Shown one piece after another: positions 27,147-35,342 of a stretch of 64,000 nt of DNA. The notes under the pieces are model-generated. The model was not told the origin of the DNA, made no database searches, and saw nothing but the letters and a program-made list of their open reading frames with translations. Origin of the DNA: Chryseobacterium sp. JV274. Its GTDB lineage: Bacteria; Bacteroidota; Bacteroidia; Flavobacteriales; Weeksellaceae. A program made the position numbers and the translations under genes. Numbering within the stretch: position 1 is the stretch's first letter; each line of letters opens with the position of its first letter. The DNA lies in the NCBI RefSeq assembly GCF_903969135.1, contig NZ_LR824569.1:2542001-2606000 (forward strand), given 5' to 3'.

Positions 27147-28205
27147 ATGAAAAAGATAACCATGAACATTAATTTTGAGAAAACCCTGCTCTTAATCCTC
27201 ATTTGTCTTACATCTGCTTTATGGAGCCAGAAACGTACCGAACCATTTACTATAAGCCTTCCCAGCCACAAAGTAGAGAAAAGCTACTATAAAATGATAA
27301 CACTTATTGATAAAAGAGAAGATACCACTTCTTTAGGAATTGTACAGCAGGGAATGCTGAATGCCAAAGCTAAAGTGATTCCCACCTCCAGTATATCAAG
27401 CCAATTTCAAAGTATCCTGAACAGCATCAATGGAGATGATACCGAAGATGGAATGATGGTTCTGTACCTGAAACAATTATACTTTGCGGAGGTTACTGCC
27501 AAACTCAGCGAGCATGGCTACTGCTATTTTCAGGGGTTTCTGTTTTCAAAAAACAATGATGGAACTTACTCTTTGATGGATCAGACCGATACAGTAATTG
27601 ATATCAAAGCAACTGATGTTACCACAAAAACACTTGAAAAAGGAAGCGAAATGCTCGTAGATTTCATCAGTAAAAACGCATCTAAAAAGCCAGAAACAAC
27701 CAATTCTTATACAATTGAACAAGTAAAGAACTTTGATAATACCGCCAAGCAGTCAATCAGTTTTTACAATTCACCTCAACTGAAAGATGGAGTATATAAA
27801 AACTATAACTCTTTAAAGAATCAACAGCCGGACCAAGAAATCGCAAATGTCAAATTCTACGGTAATGCTCCAAAAATTGTAAGAATCTATGAAATGGCAG
27901 ACGGCAAAGAAAAAGAAATCAAAAAAGATAATATCTATGCTATCGTGTATAAAGGAGAACCATACATCTACCTTTCCATAGAAAACCTTTTTACCAAGGC
28001 GGTAAAGAAAGATAATGATTACTATTTTATCGGAAAAATAAGGTCGAATCCCAATACGGGAAGTATGATGCTGACTGGAGCTGCATTCTTTGGTGCCATT
28101 GGTGTTCTGATTATGAGCAATCCAGCCTATCCTTTTGAAATGAAGATAGATTACTTCAATGGTGGATTTGTTCCGATCAAAGAAATTCAAAACAAAAATT
28201 ATTAA
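27147..28205 (+). CDS. Secreted protein of unknown function
   Basis: 352 residues. The signal sequence ends near LWSQ (about residue 28). No known domain recognised. The N-terminal half has alternating beta-type sequence (FTISLPSHKVEKSYYKMITLID, MMVLYLKQLYFAEVTAKL). One hydrophobic segment near the C-terminus (MLTGAAFFGAIGVLIM, about 310-325) may be a membrane span or buried hairpin. A second Met (MNINFEK) lies at residue 6. It sits between the icmF terminator and the promoter of the DUF71 gene. Envelope location is inferred. Confidence 0.55.
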   Translation: MKKITMNINFEKTLLLILICLTSALWSQKRTEPFTISLPSHKVEKSYYKMITLIDKREDTTSLGIVQQGMLNAKAKVIPTSSISSQFQSILNSINGDDTEDGMMVLYLKQLYFAEVTAKLSEHGYCYFQGFLFSKNNDGTYSLMDQTDTVIDIKATDVTTKTLEKGSEMLVDFISKNASKKPETTNSYTIEQVKNFDNTAKQSISFYNSPQLKDGVYKNYNSLKNQQPDQEIANVKFYGNAPKIVRIYEMADGKEKEIKKDNIYAIVYKGEPYIYLSIENLFTKAVKKDNDYYFIGKIRSNPNTGSMMLTGAAFFGAIGVLIMSNPAYPFEMKIDYFNGGFVPIKEIQNKNY

Positions 28206-28220
28206 CCCACAAAATCTCCT

Positions 28221-28228
28221 TACTTTTG
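28221..28228 (+). promoter_or_regulatory. -7 box TACTTTTG, overlapping a weak hairpin
   Basis: TAnnTTTG match 19 bases before the ATG at 28248. CTCC (28216-28219) can pair with GGAG (28229-28232) just before a T-run, so a weak terminator for the upstream gene overlaps this promoter. Confidence 0.5.
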
Positions 28229-28247
28229 GGAGTTTTTTATTTTTAAA

Positions 28248-28958
28248 ATGAAACCAAAAGCTTTATTCAACTGGAGCAGCGGAAAAGATTCTGCGCTTGC
28301 TCTTTATAAAATACTACAGGCAGATCAATATGAAATTTCTACTTTGCTTACAAGTATTAATGAAGAATTTCAAAGGATTTCCATGCATGGTGTTCATGTT
28401 TCTCTGTTGGAAAAACAGACCGAAAGCCTCGGGATTTCGTTAATTAAAATGGAGCTTCCCAAAGAACCATCAATGGAAGAATACCAGCAAATCATGAGCA
28501 AAACAATGGCCGGAATTCAGGCTCAGGGGATTACCCATTCCGTTTTTGGTGATATTTTCCTGGAAGATCTGCGAAAATACAGGGAAGACCAATTAAATGC
28601 CATCGGTATGAAGGCTCTATTTCCCCTCTGGAAACAAGATACCTCCAACCTCATCCATGAATTTTTAGAGCTTGGTTTTAAAACCATTGTAACCTGTGTA
28701 AACGGAACTTATCTGGATAAAAGCTTTGCAGGACGAATCATTGATCAGAAATTTATAGATGATCTTCCTGAAAATGTAGATCCATGCGGAGAAAACGGTG
28801 AGTTTCACACCTTCACTTTTGATGGACCTATTTTCAAAAATCCGGTAAACTTTGAAATCGGGGAAACAGTTAAAAAAACTTATCCTAAACCTAAAACCTC
28901 TGCTGAAGAAGAAGACGGCGAATATGTTTTCTGGTTTTGTGATCTGCTGTCAAAATAA
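28248..28958 (+). CDS. ATP-pyrophosphatase of the DUF71/COG2102 family (diphthine-ammonia ligase-like)
   Basis: 236 residues. PP-loop SSGKDSALALYK at residues 10-21 (adenine-nucleotide alpha hydrolase fold), and the family C-terminal motif GENGEFHTFTFDGP at about residue 182. Archaeal and eukaryotic relatives amidate diphthine; bacteria lack diphthamide, so here it is more likely another ATP-dependent amidation. Part of this family has been linked by genome context to B12 salvage, and the B12-dependent icmF is 1.2 kb upstream, which is suggestive. It has its own promoter and a bidirectional terminator. Confidence 0.8.
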   Translation: MKPKALFNWSSGKDSALALYKILQADQYEISTLLTSINEEFQRISMHGVHVSLLEKQTESLGISLIKMELPKEPSMEEYQQIMSKTMAGIQAQGITHSVFGDIFLEDLRKYREDQLNAIGMKALFPLWKQDTSNLIHEFLELGFKTIVTCVNGTYLDKSFAGRIIDQKFIDDLPENVDPCGENGEFHTFTFDGPIFKNPVNFEIGETVKKTYPKPKTSAEEEDGEYVFWFCDLLSK

Positions 28959-28986
28959 GCCTGTGGATAAATCTTCACAGGCTTTT
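28957..28986. terminator. Bidirectional terminator overlapping the stop codon
   Basis: AAGCCTGTG (28957-28965) pairs with CACAGGCTT (28976-28984). The stem begins within the TAA stop (28956-28958) of the DUF71 gene. Confidence 0.8.
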
Positions 28987-28993
28987 CAATAGA

Positions 28994-30412
28994 TTATTGT
29001 ATTTCAGTAATGATTTCATTCATCAGATCAAATACCTGTCTGATATCGTTTTCACTAGTCATCCAGTTTACAAAAGCAGCTCTTACTCCTTTATGCTGAT
29101 TATAAAAAGTAGGGGTCATAAAGACTTTTCCTGTATTATTTAGCTTTTCAAGAAATCGTCCTACCGCATCCTGCTTTGCATCATCTTTCAATGTAAAGCA
29201 AACTGTGTTCAGTCTTACCGGAGCCAGCAGTTTAAAATCATGACTGTTTTCAATCAGCTGTCCAAACTGTTTCGCCCATGATATATTCTTATCCACAATC
29301 TCCTGATACCCCTTTTTACCATAAGCCATAAGAGAGAACCATGCAGGAAGCGCCTTTAATCTTCTTGAGTTTTCAGGAAGGAAATTTAAATAGTTGAAAT
29401 TATCCAACGGATCTCCCAGATAAGGGGCATTTGAATTCTGAAAAGTTTCTATCTGTAAAATTTTATATTGCTCTTTAATGAAAAATACGGCACTTTCATA
29501 AGGTACATTCAGCCATTTGTGACAATCTACTGTGATACTGTCGGCATATTCCCAACCTTCCACAAGATGATGATGGGTTTCCGAACAAGCTGCAAAACCA
29601 CCAAAAGCGGCATCGATGTGCCACCAGAAATTGTATTTTTCTTTTAATTTGCTGATCGCTTTGAAATCATCAAAATCCACCGTATTTACTGTTCCTCCAC
29701 TTGAAATCAATATAAATGGCTCCCCATAAAGCTTTAGAATATTTTCTTCCAGATCCTTGATATGGATGGCTTCCCGGTTTCCTTCTTCCGTTTTAATCTT
29801 AATAATATTGGCGCTTCCCAGTCCTAATAATGACAATGATTTTATAGAAGAAGAGTGAGGAGTCGCTGTGAGTATCTTTACTGTTCCCGAAATGCCTTCT
29901 TTCGCAATATCTCTTCCCTGCTCTTTTCCCAGCCATTGACGGCCCACAGCCAAACAGGTAAAATTAGACATTGTAGCTCCTGATACAAAACCACAAAAGA
30001 AACTTTCCGGAAGCTTAAGAAGTTTTAGCAAAAGCTGTACGGTTTCCATTTCTATGGTTGCGGAAATATCTCCCTGTCCTTTTACAGACTGGGTATTCTG
30101 ATCATAAACCGTCGCCAGCCAGTCACCAGCTACCGATGCCGGTGTAGCACCTCCCGTCACAAATCCCCAGTATCGGGGCCCTCCGGAACCCACCATGATC
30201 GGTTCAAATTTTTCGTTGAAAATCCGCAAAGCCTCTTCTGCTCCTAATCCTGATTCCGGGAGTTCCTGTTTTTCCAATAGAGTGTTTAGATTGTTATTGA
30301 TTACCGATGTTGATCTGTCTTCAATAGAGTTCAGATAATCCGTCCCCTGTTCTTTGATGATATTCAGCAGGTATCCGATGTTTGCTGAATCATTTTTCAA
30401 GTGTTCATTCAT
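28994..30412 (-). CDS. Pyridoxal-phosphate-dependent amino-acid decarboxylase (group II)
   Basis: 472 residues. Fold-type I PLP enzyme of the aromatic-amino-acid/glutamate decarboxylase group. The Schiff-base lysine is in SITVDCHKWLNVPYE (about residue 295); the PLP-phosphate loop is FVSGATMSNF (about 145), and HIDAAFGG (about 260) carries the Asp that contacts the pyridine nitrogen. The N-terminal PRYWGFVTGG segment is typical of this group. The substrate (aromatic amino acid, glutamate, 2,4-diaminobutyrate or other) cannot be decided from sequence. Monocistronic, with a -7 box 22 bases upstream. Confidence 0.88.
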   Translation of the reverse strand: MNEHLKNDSANIGYLLNIIKEQGTDYLNSIEDRSTSVINNNLNTLLEKQELPESGLGAEEALRIFNEKFEPIMVGSGGPRYWGFVTGGATPASVAGDWLATVYDQNTQSVKGQGDISATIEMETVQLLLKLLKLPESFFCGFVSGATMSNFTCLAVGRQWLGKEQGRDIAKEGISGTVKILTATPHSSSIKSLSLLGLGSANIIKIKTEEGNREAIHIKDLEENILKLYGEPFILISSGGTVNTVDFDDFKAISKLKEKYNFWWHIDAAFGGFAACSETHHHLVEGWEYADSITVDCHKWLNVPYESAVFFIKEQYKILQIETFQNSNAPYLGDPLDNFNYLNFLPENSRRLKALPAWFSLMAYGKKGYQEIVDKNISWAKQFGQLIENSHDFKLLAPVRLNTVCFTLKDDAKQDAVGRFLEKLNNTGKVFMTPTFYNQHKGVRAAFVNWMTSENDIRQVFDLMNEIITEIQ

Positions 30413-30434
30413 ACTTTGTGATACATTTCTATAT

Positions 30435-30442
30435 CAAATGTA
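30435..30442 (-). promoter_or_regulatory. -7 box TACATTTG of the PLP decarboxylase gene
   Basis: Minus-strand TAnnTTTG match 22 bases before the ATG at 30412. Confidence 0.55.
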
Positions 30443-30585
30443 TTAAAAATACCTGCTAAAGAATTATTAAATTTAATATTAAATTGATCCAAATCCCGTC
30501 CTAGCACGCAATTTGCATCCCTAAATGCTCCTGGATATTTTAGTATCTTTAAGGGTAACAACCATCATATAAAAATACAACACCT

Positions 30586-31698
30586 GTGATCAAAAATTTA
30601 GTATTCCTGACTCTATTCTGTTTTTTATTTTCCTGTACAACAACTGAGGCTCCAAAGGCTTCTCCTGTTGATAAAAAAGCCATTATCGATTCTACTGTTG
30701 CCGCTTTTCAGAAAACACTTTTAGAACAACAGATTGATTCTGCTTTCAAAAAGTACCATTTCAATGGAAGTATTGCTGTTTTTAAAGACACCATATCCCT
30801 TTACAGAAGAGAAAACGGATATTCTGATTTTAAAAAGAAAACTAAAATTGACAGTAATACCATTTTTGCCATAGGTTCTGTAAGCAAGCAGTTTACCGCT
30901 GTTTTGGTATTACTTCAAATGGAACAGGGAAAACTGAACGTGACAGATAAAGTTTCAAAATATTTAAAGGAATTCCAGATCAAAGAATATGAAAACATTA
31001 CAATTCATCAGCTATTGAACCATACTTCAGGGTTAAATATGGTGGGAGGAAAGCTTATGTTTAAAAGCGGTTCTGACTTCTTCTATTCCAACGACGGATT
31101 CAATACCCTTGGAAAGATTGTGGAAAAAGTTTCCGGAAGATCATATGCTGAAAACGTTCAGGAACTTTTTCAAAAAGCAGGAATGAACCATTCTTCAACC
31201 GGAGATACTTTTAAAGGAAATAACTTTGCCAGTGCTTATCTCGGTACACCTGCTAGATTTCAGGAAGTTCCCAATATGCCGAAAAGATTAGGCGGACAGG
31301 AAATAGGAACTCCGGCTGGTGGAATATTATCCACTATTCAGGATCTTCATTCATGGAACAATGCTTTGTATGGTGGGAAAATTTTAAAACCAGAAACGCA
31401 GAAGCTATTCATGGCAAAAAGCGCAGAAAGACGTCATGCAATCTTTGGAAAGATGGGCTACGCTTACGGCATCATGCTTAATATTGGCCAACCCAATTCT
31501 TATTTCCACAGCGGTTATATAAAAGGTTCCCCTTCATTAAATATCTATTATCCCGACACCAAAACTTCAGTAATCATCCTTTCTAATATTGCCGATGAAG
31601 AAAAGGGAAAAGGAGTTATCTTCAGACCTCATATTGAAGTAAAAAAGATTACAGATCATCTTGAGAACACTCTTACGCAGCTAAGATCACAACACTAG
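30586..31698 (+). CDS. Serine hydrolase, class C beta-lactamase-like lipoprotein
   Basis: 370 residues from a GTG start (MIKNLVFLTLFCFLFSC in the track of a lipobox Cys17). The penicillin-binding-protein-like fold is shown by SVSK (SxxK, nucleophile Ser about residue 99), YSNDG (YxN, about 165) and HSGYIKGSPS near residue 310 (HxG, replacing KTG). These enzymes are mostly D-Ala peptidases or esterases; resistance is not implied. Lipid-anchored in the envelope. A variant -7 box, TATCTTTA, lies at 30544-30551. Confidence 0.85.
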   Translation: MIKNLVFLTLFCFLFSCTTTEAPKASPVDKKAIIDSTVAAFQKTLLEQQIDSAFKKYHFNGSIAVFKDTISLYRRENGYSDFKKKTKIDSNTIFAIGSVSKQFTAVLVLLQMEQGKLNVTDKVSKYLKEFQIKEYENITIHQLLNHTSGLNMVGGKLMFKSGSDFFYSNDGFNTLGKIVEKVSGRSYAENVQELFQKAGMNHSSTGDTFKGNNFASAYLGTPARFQEVPNMPKRLGGQEIGTPAGGILSTIQDLHSWNNALYGGKILKPETQKLFMAKSAERRHAIFGKMGYAYGIMLNIGQPNSYFHSGYIKGSPSLNIYYPDTKTSVIILSNIADEEKGKGVIFRPHIEVKKITDHLENTLTQLRSQH

Positions 31699-31714
31699 TT
31701 GAATAACGTGCTAT

Positions 31715-32434
31715 TTATGCGGGTTTAAGGAATTCCTGCATTTTCACTAAATTCTTTTTGTGTTCCATAAAATTGAATACAGCAAAAACAAGTGCCGTCT
31801 GCAATATGAAAGGGAAGATCAATGTAATTAAGGTCAGAGCAACTTCAGAATGATTGTGTTCTCTGAAAAACTGATAAGCATAAGTCCCGTTCTTCATTAC
31901 AATCTGTACCATTGAAGAAGCACAAACAACCAATAATCCTATATTCTGCTGATACATTGTATAAAGGCTTTTTTCCTTGTATTTGAAATCTGCTTTCAGG
32001 TATTTCCAGATCTTATAATTAAAAACCAATATCAATACTGATCCCAATAAAAATGATCCGTTAAGCAGTTTAAAAAATATATTATAAACTTCCTGGTTTT
32101 GTGCTGTAAAAATCAGCAATAAATTAATTCCTAAAGCCAGCAATCCTATTATTAAAGATTTTCTGAAAAGTCCGGCATATTTTTCCTGTATAATCTTTTT
32201 GGCAATCAAAGGGATTGTCGTTGGATAGAATAGCAGATAGTTAACTAATTTAAATTCTCCACTCCAGGATTCTTTTATCTGTAAGAAAGCTTCCTCGAAA
32301 CTGATATTCTCTTTATACTGAAGATCTGAAATCTGGCTGATCATATGGTCTCTGATTTCTACCAGAATATCCAATGAGAGCTGTTGAGCTACCAGATAAT
32401 CTGTAATTTTATTTTCCTGTTCCTCCGTTATCAT
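31715..32434 (-). CDS. Membrane protein with N-terminal HAAS-like domain, PadR partner
   Basis: 239 residues. The N-terminal 75 residues are helical (ITDYLVAQQLSLDILVEIRDHM, ISFEEAFLQIKESW), resembling the HAAS/DUF1700-type domain that accompanies PadR regulators. Four or five membrane segments follow (SLIIGLLALGINLLLIF, LLNGSFLLGSVLILVF, NIGLLVVCASSMVQIV, LITLIFPFILQTALVFAVF). Its ATG overlaps the stop of padR by 4 bases, so the two are translationally coupled. Probably the sensor or target of the repressor; function unknown. Confidence 0.7.
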   Translation of the reverse strand: MITEEQENKITDYLVAQQLSLDILVEIRDHMISQISDLQYKENISFEEAFLQIKESWSGEFKLVNYLLFYPTTIPLIAKKIIQEKYAGLFRKSLIIGLLALGINLLLIFTAQNQEVYNIFFKLLNGSFLLGSVLILVFNYKIWKYLKADFKYKEKSLYTMYQQNIGLLVVCASSMVQIVMKNGTYAYQFFREHNHSEVALTLITLIFPFILQTALVFAVFNFMEHKKNLVKMQEFLKPA

Positions 32435-32754
32435 AAATTGAATATGGTTTGTAGGTTTAATAAGTAGCTTTTCATCTCAGTCTCTTTTTCTTCCTGTTGT
32501 TTTTTCCCTTTTTCAGTCAGCAGATAATATTTACGGTCTCTTCCGTTGATTTTCTGAATTTCAGAAATAATCATTCCGTCACCCTCCAGTTTGTGCAATA
32601 ATGGATAAAGTGCTCCTTCCGTCATTTCAAGCTCACCTTCCGTGAGTTCTTTTGCCCTTTGAGTAATCTGATATCCGTACATTTTGATTTCTTTTGAAAG
32701 AAGCTTCAAAATAATATTCTGCAGGGTACCTTTATAAAGACTATTCTTTTTCAT
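32431..32754 (-). CDS. PadR family transcriptional regulator
   Basis: 107 residues from the ATG at 32754 (MKKNSLYKGTLQNIILKLL). A winged-helix domain with the PadR signature: YGYQITQRAKELTEGELEMTEGALYPLLHKLEGDGMI, cut here by position at about residues 26-62, then GRDRKYYLLTEKGKK. The frame is open 35 codons further upstream, but that extension covers the -7 box and is hydrophobic and Cys-rich, so it is rejected. Short PadR type without the long C-terminal dimerisation domain. Likely represses its own operon. Confidence 0.88.
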   Translation of the reverse strand: MKKNSLYKGTLQNIILKLLSKEIKMYGYQITQRAKELTEGELEMTEGALYPLLHKLEGDGMIISEIQKINGRDRKYYLLTEKGKKQQEEKETEMKSYLLNLQTIFNL

Positions 32755-32760
32755 AGAATG

Positions 32761-32804
32761 ATTTATACATTGCAAACATATGCATAATTTTCTTATGTAT
32801 ATAA
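32761..32804 (-). promoter_or_regulatory. padR promoter with candidate operator
   Basis: -7 box TATGTTTG on the minus strand (32780-32773), 18 bases before the padR ATG. It is flanked by a dyad: ATACAT (32765-32770) and ATGTAT (32795-32800), and CATATG/ATGCAT within. PadR proteins often bind ATGT/ACAT dyads, so autoregulation is plausible. It also faces the divergent 2H phosphoesterase gene. Confidence 0.5.
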
Positions 32805-32833
32805 ATTTAATGTAAAAACTTTTAATTTGTCTT

Positions 32834-33358
32834 ATGAAAAAAATGTACTTCATAGCCATTTATCCTCCTCAGGAGATTATTGAAGAAATAAAAGCCTTTA
32901 AAAGAGATCTGGTAATGAATTATGCCAATTCCAAGGCTTTGAAAAATGAAGCCCATATTACACTATTCCCTCCCTTTTCCAGAGAAATTGAAATGGAGGA
33001 CGATATTCATATTGCTTTTCAGAAGATCAATACGGAAATCAACCCTTTTGAAGTAGAACTGGATGGCTTTGGAAGCTTTCCTAATCCTAAAAATCCTGTA
33101 CTCTATATTCAGCCAAAAGCAAATATTCATTTAACTGAGCTTTATCATAGGGTAAAAGAGTATTTTAATTTTGTCCCTTATTCTTTTAGCCCACATATGA
33201 CTGTAGGCTACAGAGATCTGAGTTGGGAAAATTATCTTAAAGCCTGGGAAAAATATGAAACAAAGGATTATAAAACTAAATTCTTAGTTGATAAAATAAT
33301 ACTTCTCCGCCACGATGGACAATGGGTGCCTATAGCAGAAAAAAAACTGGAAAAATAA
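32834..33358 (+). CDS. 2'-5' RNA ligase family protein (2H phosphoesterase)
   Basis: 174 residues. Two HxTx motifs, HITL (about residue 41) and HMTV (about 120), define the 2H phosphoesterase fold, which acts on 2',3'-cyclic or 2'-5' phosphodiester bonds in RNA or nucleotides. The start MKKMYFIAIYPP is normal for the family. Cytoplasmic. Divergent from padR and may share its control region. The physiological substrate is unknown for most bacterial members. Confidence 0.82.
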   Translation: MKKMYFIAIYPPQEIIEEIKAFKRDLVMNYANSKALKNEAHITLFPPFSREIEMEDDIHIAFQKINTEINPFEVELDGFGSFPNPKNPVLYIQPKANIHLTELYHRVKEYFNFVPYSFSPHMTVGYRDLSWENYLKAWEKYETKDYKTKFLVDKIILLRHDGQWVPIAEKKLEK

Positions 33359-33379
33359 AACCGGCTGCAGGAGCCGGTT
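33352..33379 (-). terminator. Intrinsic terminator of the M64 peptidase operon
   Basis: AACCGGCT (33359-33366) pairs with AGCCGGTT (33372-33379). On the minus strand a T-rich run follows (33358-33352), so it serves the M64 gene; it touches the end of the convergent 2H gene. Confidence 0.78.
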
Positions 33380-33389
33380 AAGTTCAAAT

Positions 33390-34748
33390 TTATTCTTTTA
33401 TGATTTTCTGAGAGAGAATCAGATTTTTGTTTTCTTTTACATTCAGCAGATAAGCACCTGCCGGAAAGTTTTTAATATCAATTCTTATCCCGGCATCTTT
33501 GAATTCAAATCTGGATGGAATCAATTTTCCGGAAGTATCATAGATTTCTATTTTTACATCTTTTGAAAAATCCTGTTTTCCTTTAATGAAAAATTCACCA
33601 TCTGTAGGATTCGGATAAATACTGAAACGTCTTTCTTCAGCTTTTACTTCTGAAAGTTTAAGAGTTGATTTACTCAGAGTCCAGGAAACATTGGTAACAT
33701 GAAGGGTGCTGTGATTATCAACTTTTAAAAGCGGGTTATTATCTACGACCGAAAATGTCAAAGTATTATTTCCATTGTTAAGTTGTCCGGGAGTAATGGT
33801 AACACTATTTCCTGTAGCCCCCAAAGCTGTTCCATTTAATGTCCAGGTGTTGACCAATGTATTAGGAATAGGAAGAATTTCAGTGACCGTGAAAGTAACA
33901 TTTGATGTGGCATCTACTGAAGTGTTATTTGCCGGTGTATAGGAATCTACAGGAGACACTAAACTATGGATTTTTTCGATAATTGCTTCTTTGCATACGG
34001 AGCAAAACTGCTGGTTAAGATATCTCATCTCACAACTCTGATGCGGACGGAACCAGGTTGGGCTTTCAGCATGAGCATAGACACCTACCCCGTTTAATCC
34101 TACCCAATTTTTCCATTTGATCGTCGCAGGATTGGAGTTTTGGGTTTTATTTGCGGATTCCAATGTACCTGAAAACCAATATTCATCAGCTAATTTACCA
34201 AAGGAATGTCCTAGCTCATGTACCACAATTTCATTAGAAGAACCATTTAAGGAAGCAAAGGCATAGGTACCTCCACAACCTCCGTATTCCGTAGAATTAC
34301 CCAATACATAGGTGATATCATAATCCGGGATATTGGCCGCCAAAACCTGCCCTACCTTATTGGTTGTATTACTGTATATACATCTGTGAACTCCAACATC
34401 GAAGGTAGAACCAAGATAGTTATTAGGATTGGTTACAGGAATTACGGGTTCAGTAACATCTGTGGCAGTTCCCGGGTGCTTCACTCCTGATTCTGTAGAA
34501 ATCACTTTTACCGCATAGGCATTAAAATAATTTTTATATTCTGTATAGGGACTTTTTGTAAAAAGATAGTTGACCGTATTCTGAGCTGATGTTGTGAAAG
34601 CAGCCTGCTGTGCAGCGGTAAACCCGTCTCCTAACACAGCAATCACAACCCGCTTACTGTTGTCTCCGTTCTGTAAAAGAGGAACAGTCTCAAATGACTG
34701 GGCAAAACAGCTGCTTCCTATTAAAAGGGATAATAAAACTTTTTCCAT
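33390..34748 (-). CDS. Secreted M64-family zinc metalloprotease with T9SS type A sorting domain
   Basis: 452 residues. The signal peptide ends in CFAQ. The M64 (IgA peptidase) catalytic motif is HELGHSFGKLADEY at about residue 178: HExxH with the third ligand Asp further on. The N-terminal VVIAVLGDGFTAAQQAAF is a family hallmark. Cys pairs (CEMRYLNQQFCSVC) are near residue 245. An Ig-like domain spans about 270-355, and the last 75 residues are the type A sorting domain (FSIYPNPTDGEFFI, FPAGAYLLNV, QKIIKE). Exported through T9SS. Transcribed 2 bases after a small secreted protein gene. Confidence 0.9.
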   Translation of the reverse strand: MEKVLLSLLIGSSCFAQSFETVPLLQNGDNSKRVVIAVLGDGFTAAQQAAFTTSAQNTVNYLFTKSPYTEYKNYFNAYAVKVISTESGVKHPGTATDVTEPVIPVTNPNNYLGSTFDVGVHRCIYSNTTNKVGQVLAANIPDYDITYVLGNSTEYGGCGGTYAFASLNGSSNEIVVHELGHSFGKLADEYWFSGTLESANKTQNSNPATIKWKNWVGLNGVGVYAHAESPTWFRPHQSCEMRYLNQQFCSVCKEAIIEKIHSLVSPVDSYTPANNTSVDATSNVTFTVTEILPIPNTLVNTWTLNGTALGATGNSVTITPGQLNNGNNTLTFSVVDNNPLLKVDNHSTLHVTNVSWTLSKSTLKLSEVKAEERRFSIYPNPTDGEFFIKGKQDFSKDVKIEIYDTSGKLIPSRFEFKDAGIRIDIKNFPAGAYLLNVKENKNLILSQKIIKE

Positions 34749-34750
34749 AA

Positions 34751-35242
34751 TTATAGTTTTTGTGTGAATAATAGTTGTGCTCCATCATCAGTTGCCTTTT
34801 CAATCTTTATAGTCTGAACATTTTCAGAATAGGAAAAACGGGCACTGAATTCCGCGCTTTGAAGGGAAGCTTTATGTCGGGAAATACCTTCTTTTTCATA
34901 CACTTCCAATTCAGGATTAAAAGGATCTTTTACAAGCTGTTTGGCAACTTCTTTCCCACCAGACTCTGTTAATGTGATGATAAGATCTCCCTTATCCACT
35001 CCATTTCTTTCAAAATAAGGGGTGTGTTTCAACCTGCCATCTGTAATTTTAGAACTTTGCAGGGTAATTTTTGCATTTCCTGACTGATCTTTATCTGCCT
35101 TGAAAAACAAATAAATAATCCTATCGCCTTTTCTTGCCACAGTTTCTGAAAGCGATTGCCTTTTTTGAGTTAATCCATTTTCTTTCTGAAAGCTGCAGAA
35201 CAGAAAAACAGGAACAATGAGTACATTAAATACATTTTTCAT
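34751..35242 (-). CDS. Small secreted protein co-transcribed with the M64 peptidase
   Basis: 163 residues from the ATG at 35242 (a second in-frame ATG at 35248 adds two residues). The signal sequence is MKNVFNVLIVPVFLFCSF; the Cys at about residue 16 is not a clear lipobox. The mature part is beta-rich and charged (GDRIIYLFFKADKDQSGNAK, VQTIKIEKATDDGAQLLF). No family recognised. It ends 2 bases before the peptidase ATG, so the two are a tight operon. It could be an inhibitor, chaperone or accessory factor of the peptidase; nothing in the sequence decides this. Confidence 0.6.
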   Translation of the reverse strand: MKNVFNVLIVPVFLFCSFQKENGLTQKRQSLSETVARKGDRIIYLFFKADKDQSGNAKITLQSSKITDGRLKHTPYFERNGVDKGDLIITLTESGGKEVAKQLVKDPFNPELEVYEKEGISRHKASLQSAEFSARFSYSENVQTIKIEKATDDGAQLLFTQKL

Positions 35243-35329
35243 AATCATTTTTGTTTAAAGTTACTAAAGTTTTAAATATGAACGAAAATCATTGCAAATA
35301 CTTTTTTCAGCTTAAAACACAGAAAGTCC

Positions 35330-35337
35330 TATCTTTG
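35330..35337 (+). promoter_or_regulatory. -7 box TATCTTTG of ruvC, predicting a leaderless mRNA
   Basis: Exact TAnnTTTG match ending 5 bases before the ATG at 35343. With the usual distance the transcript would start at or beside the A of the start codon. Confidence 0.6.
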
Positions 35338-35342
35338 GGGCA

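Noticed and set aside
32755-32859. 35-residue extension of PadR
   Set aside because: It covers the padR promoter and dyad, and PadR proteins begin near MKKNSLYKG.
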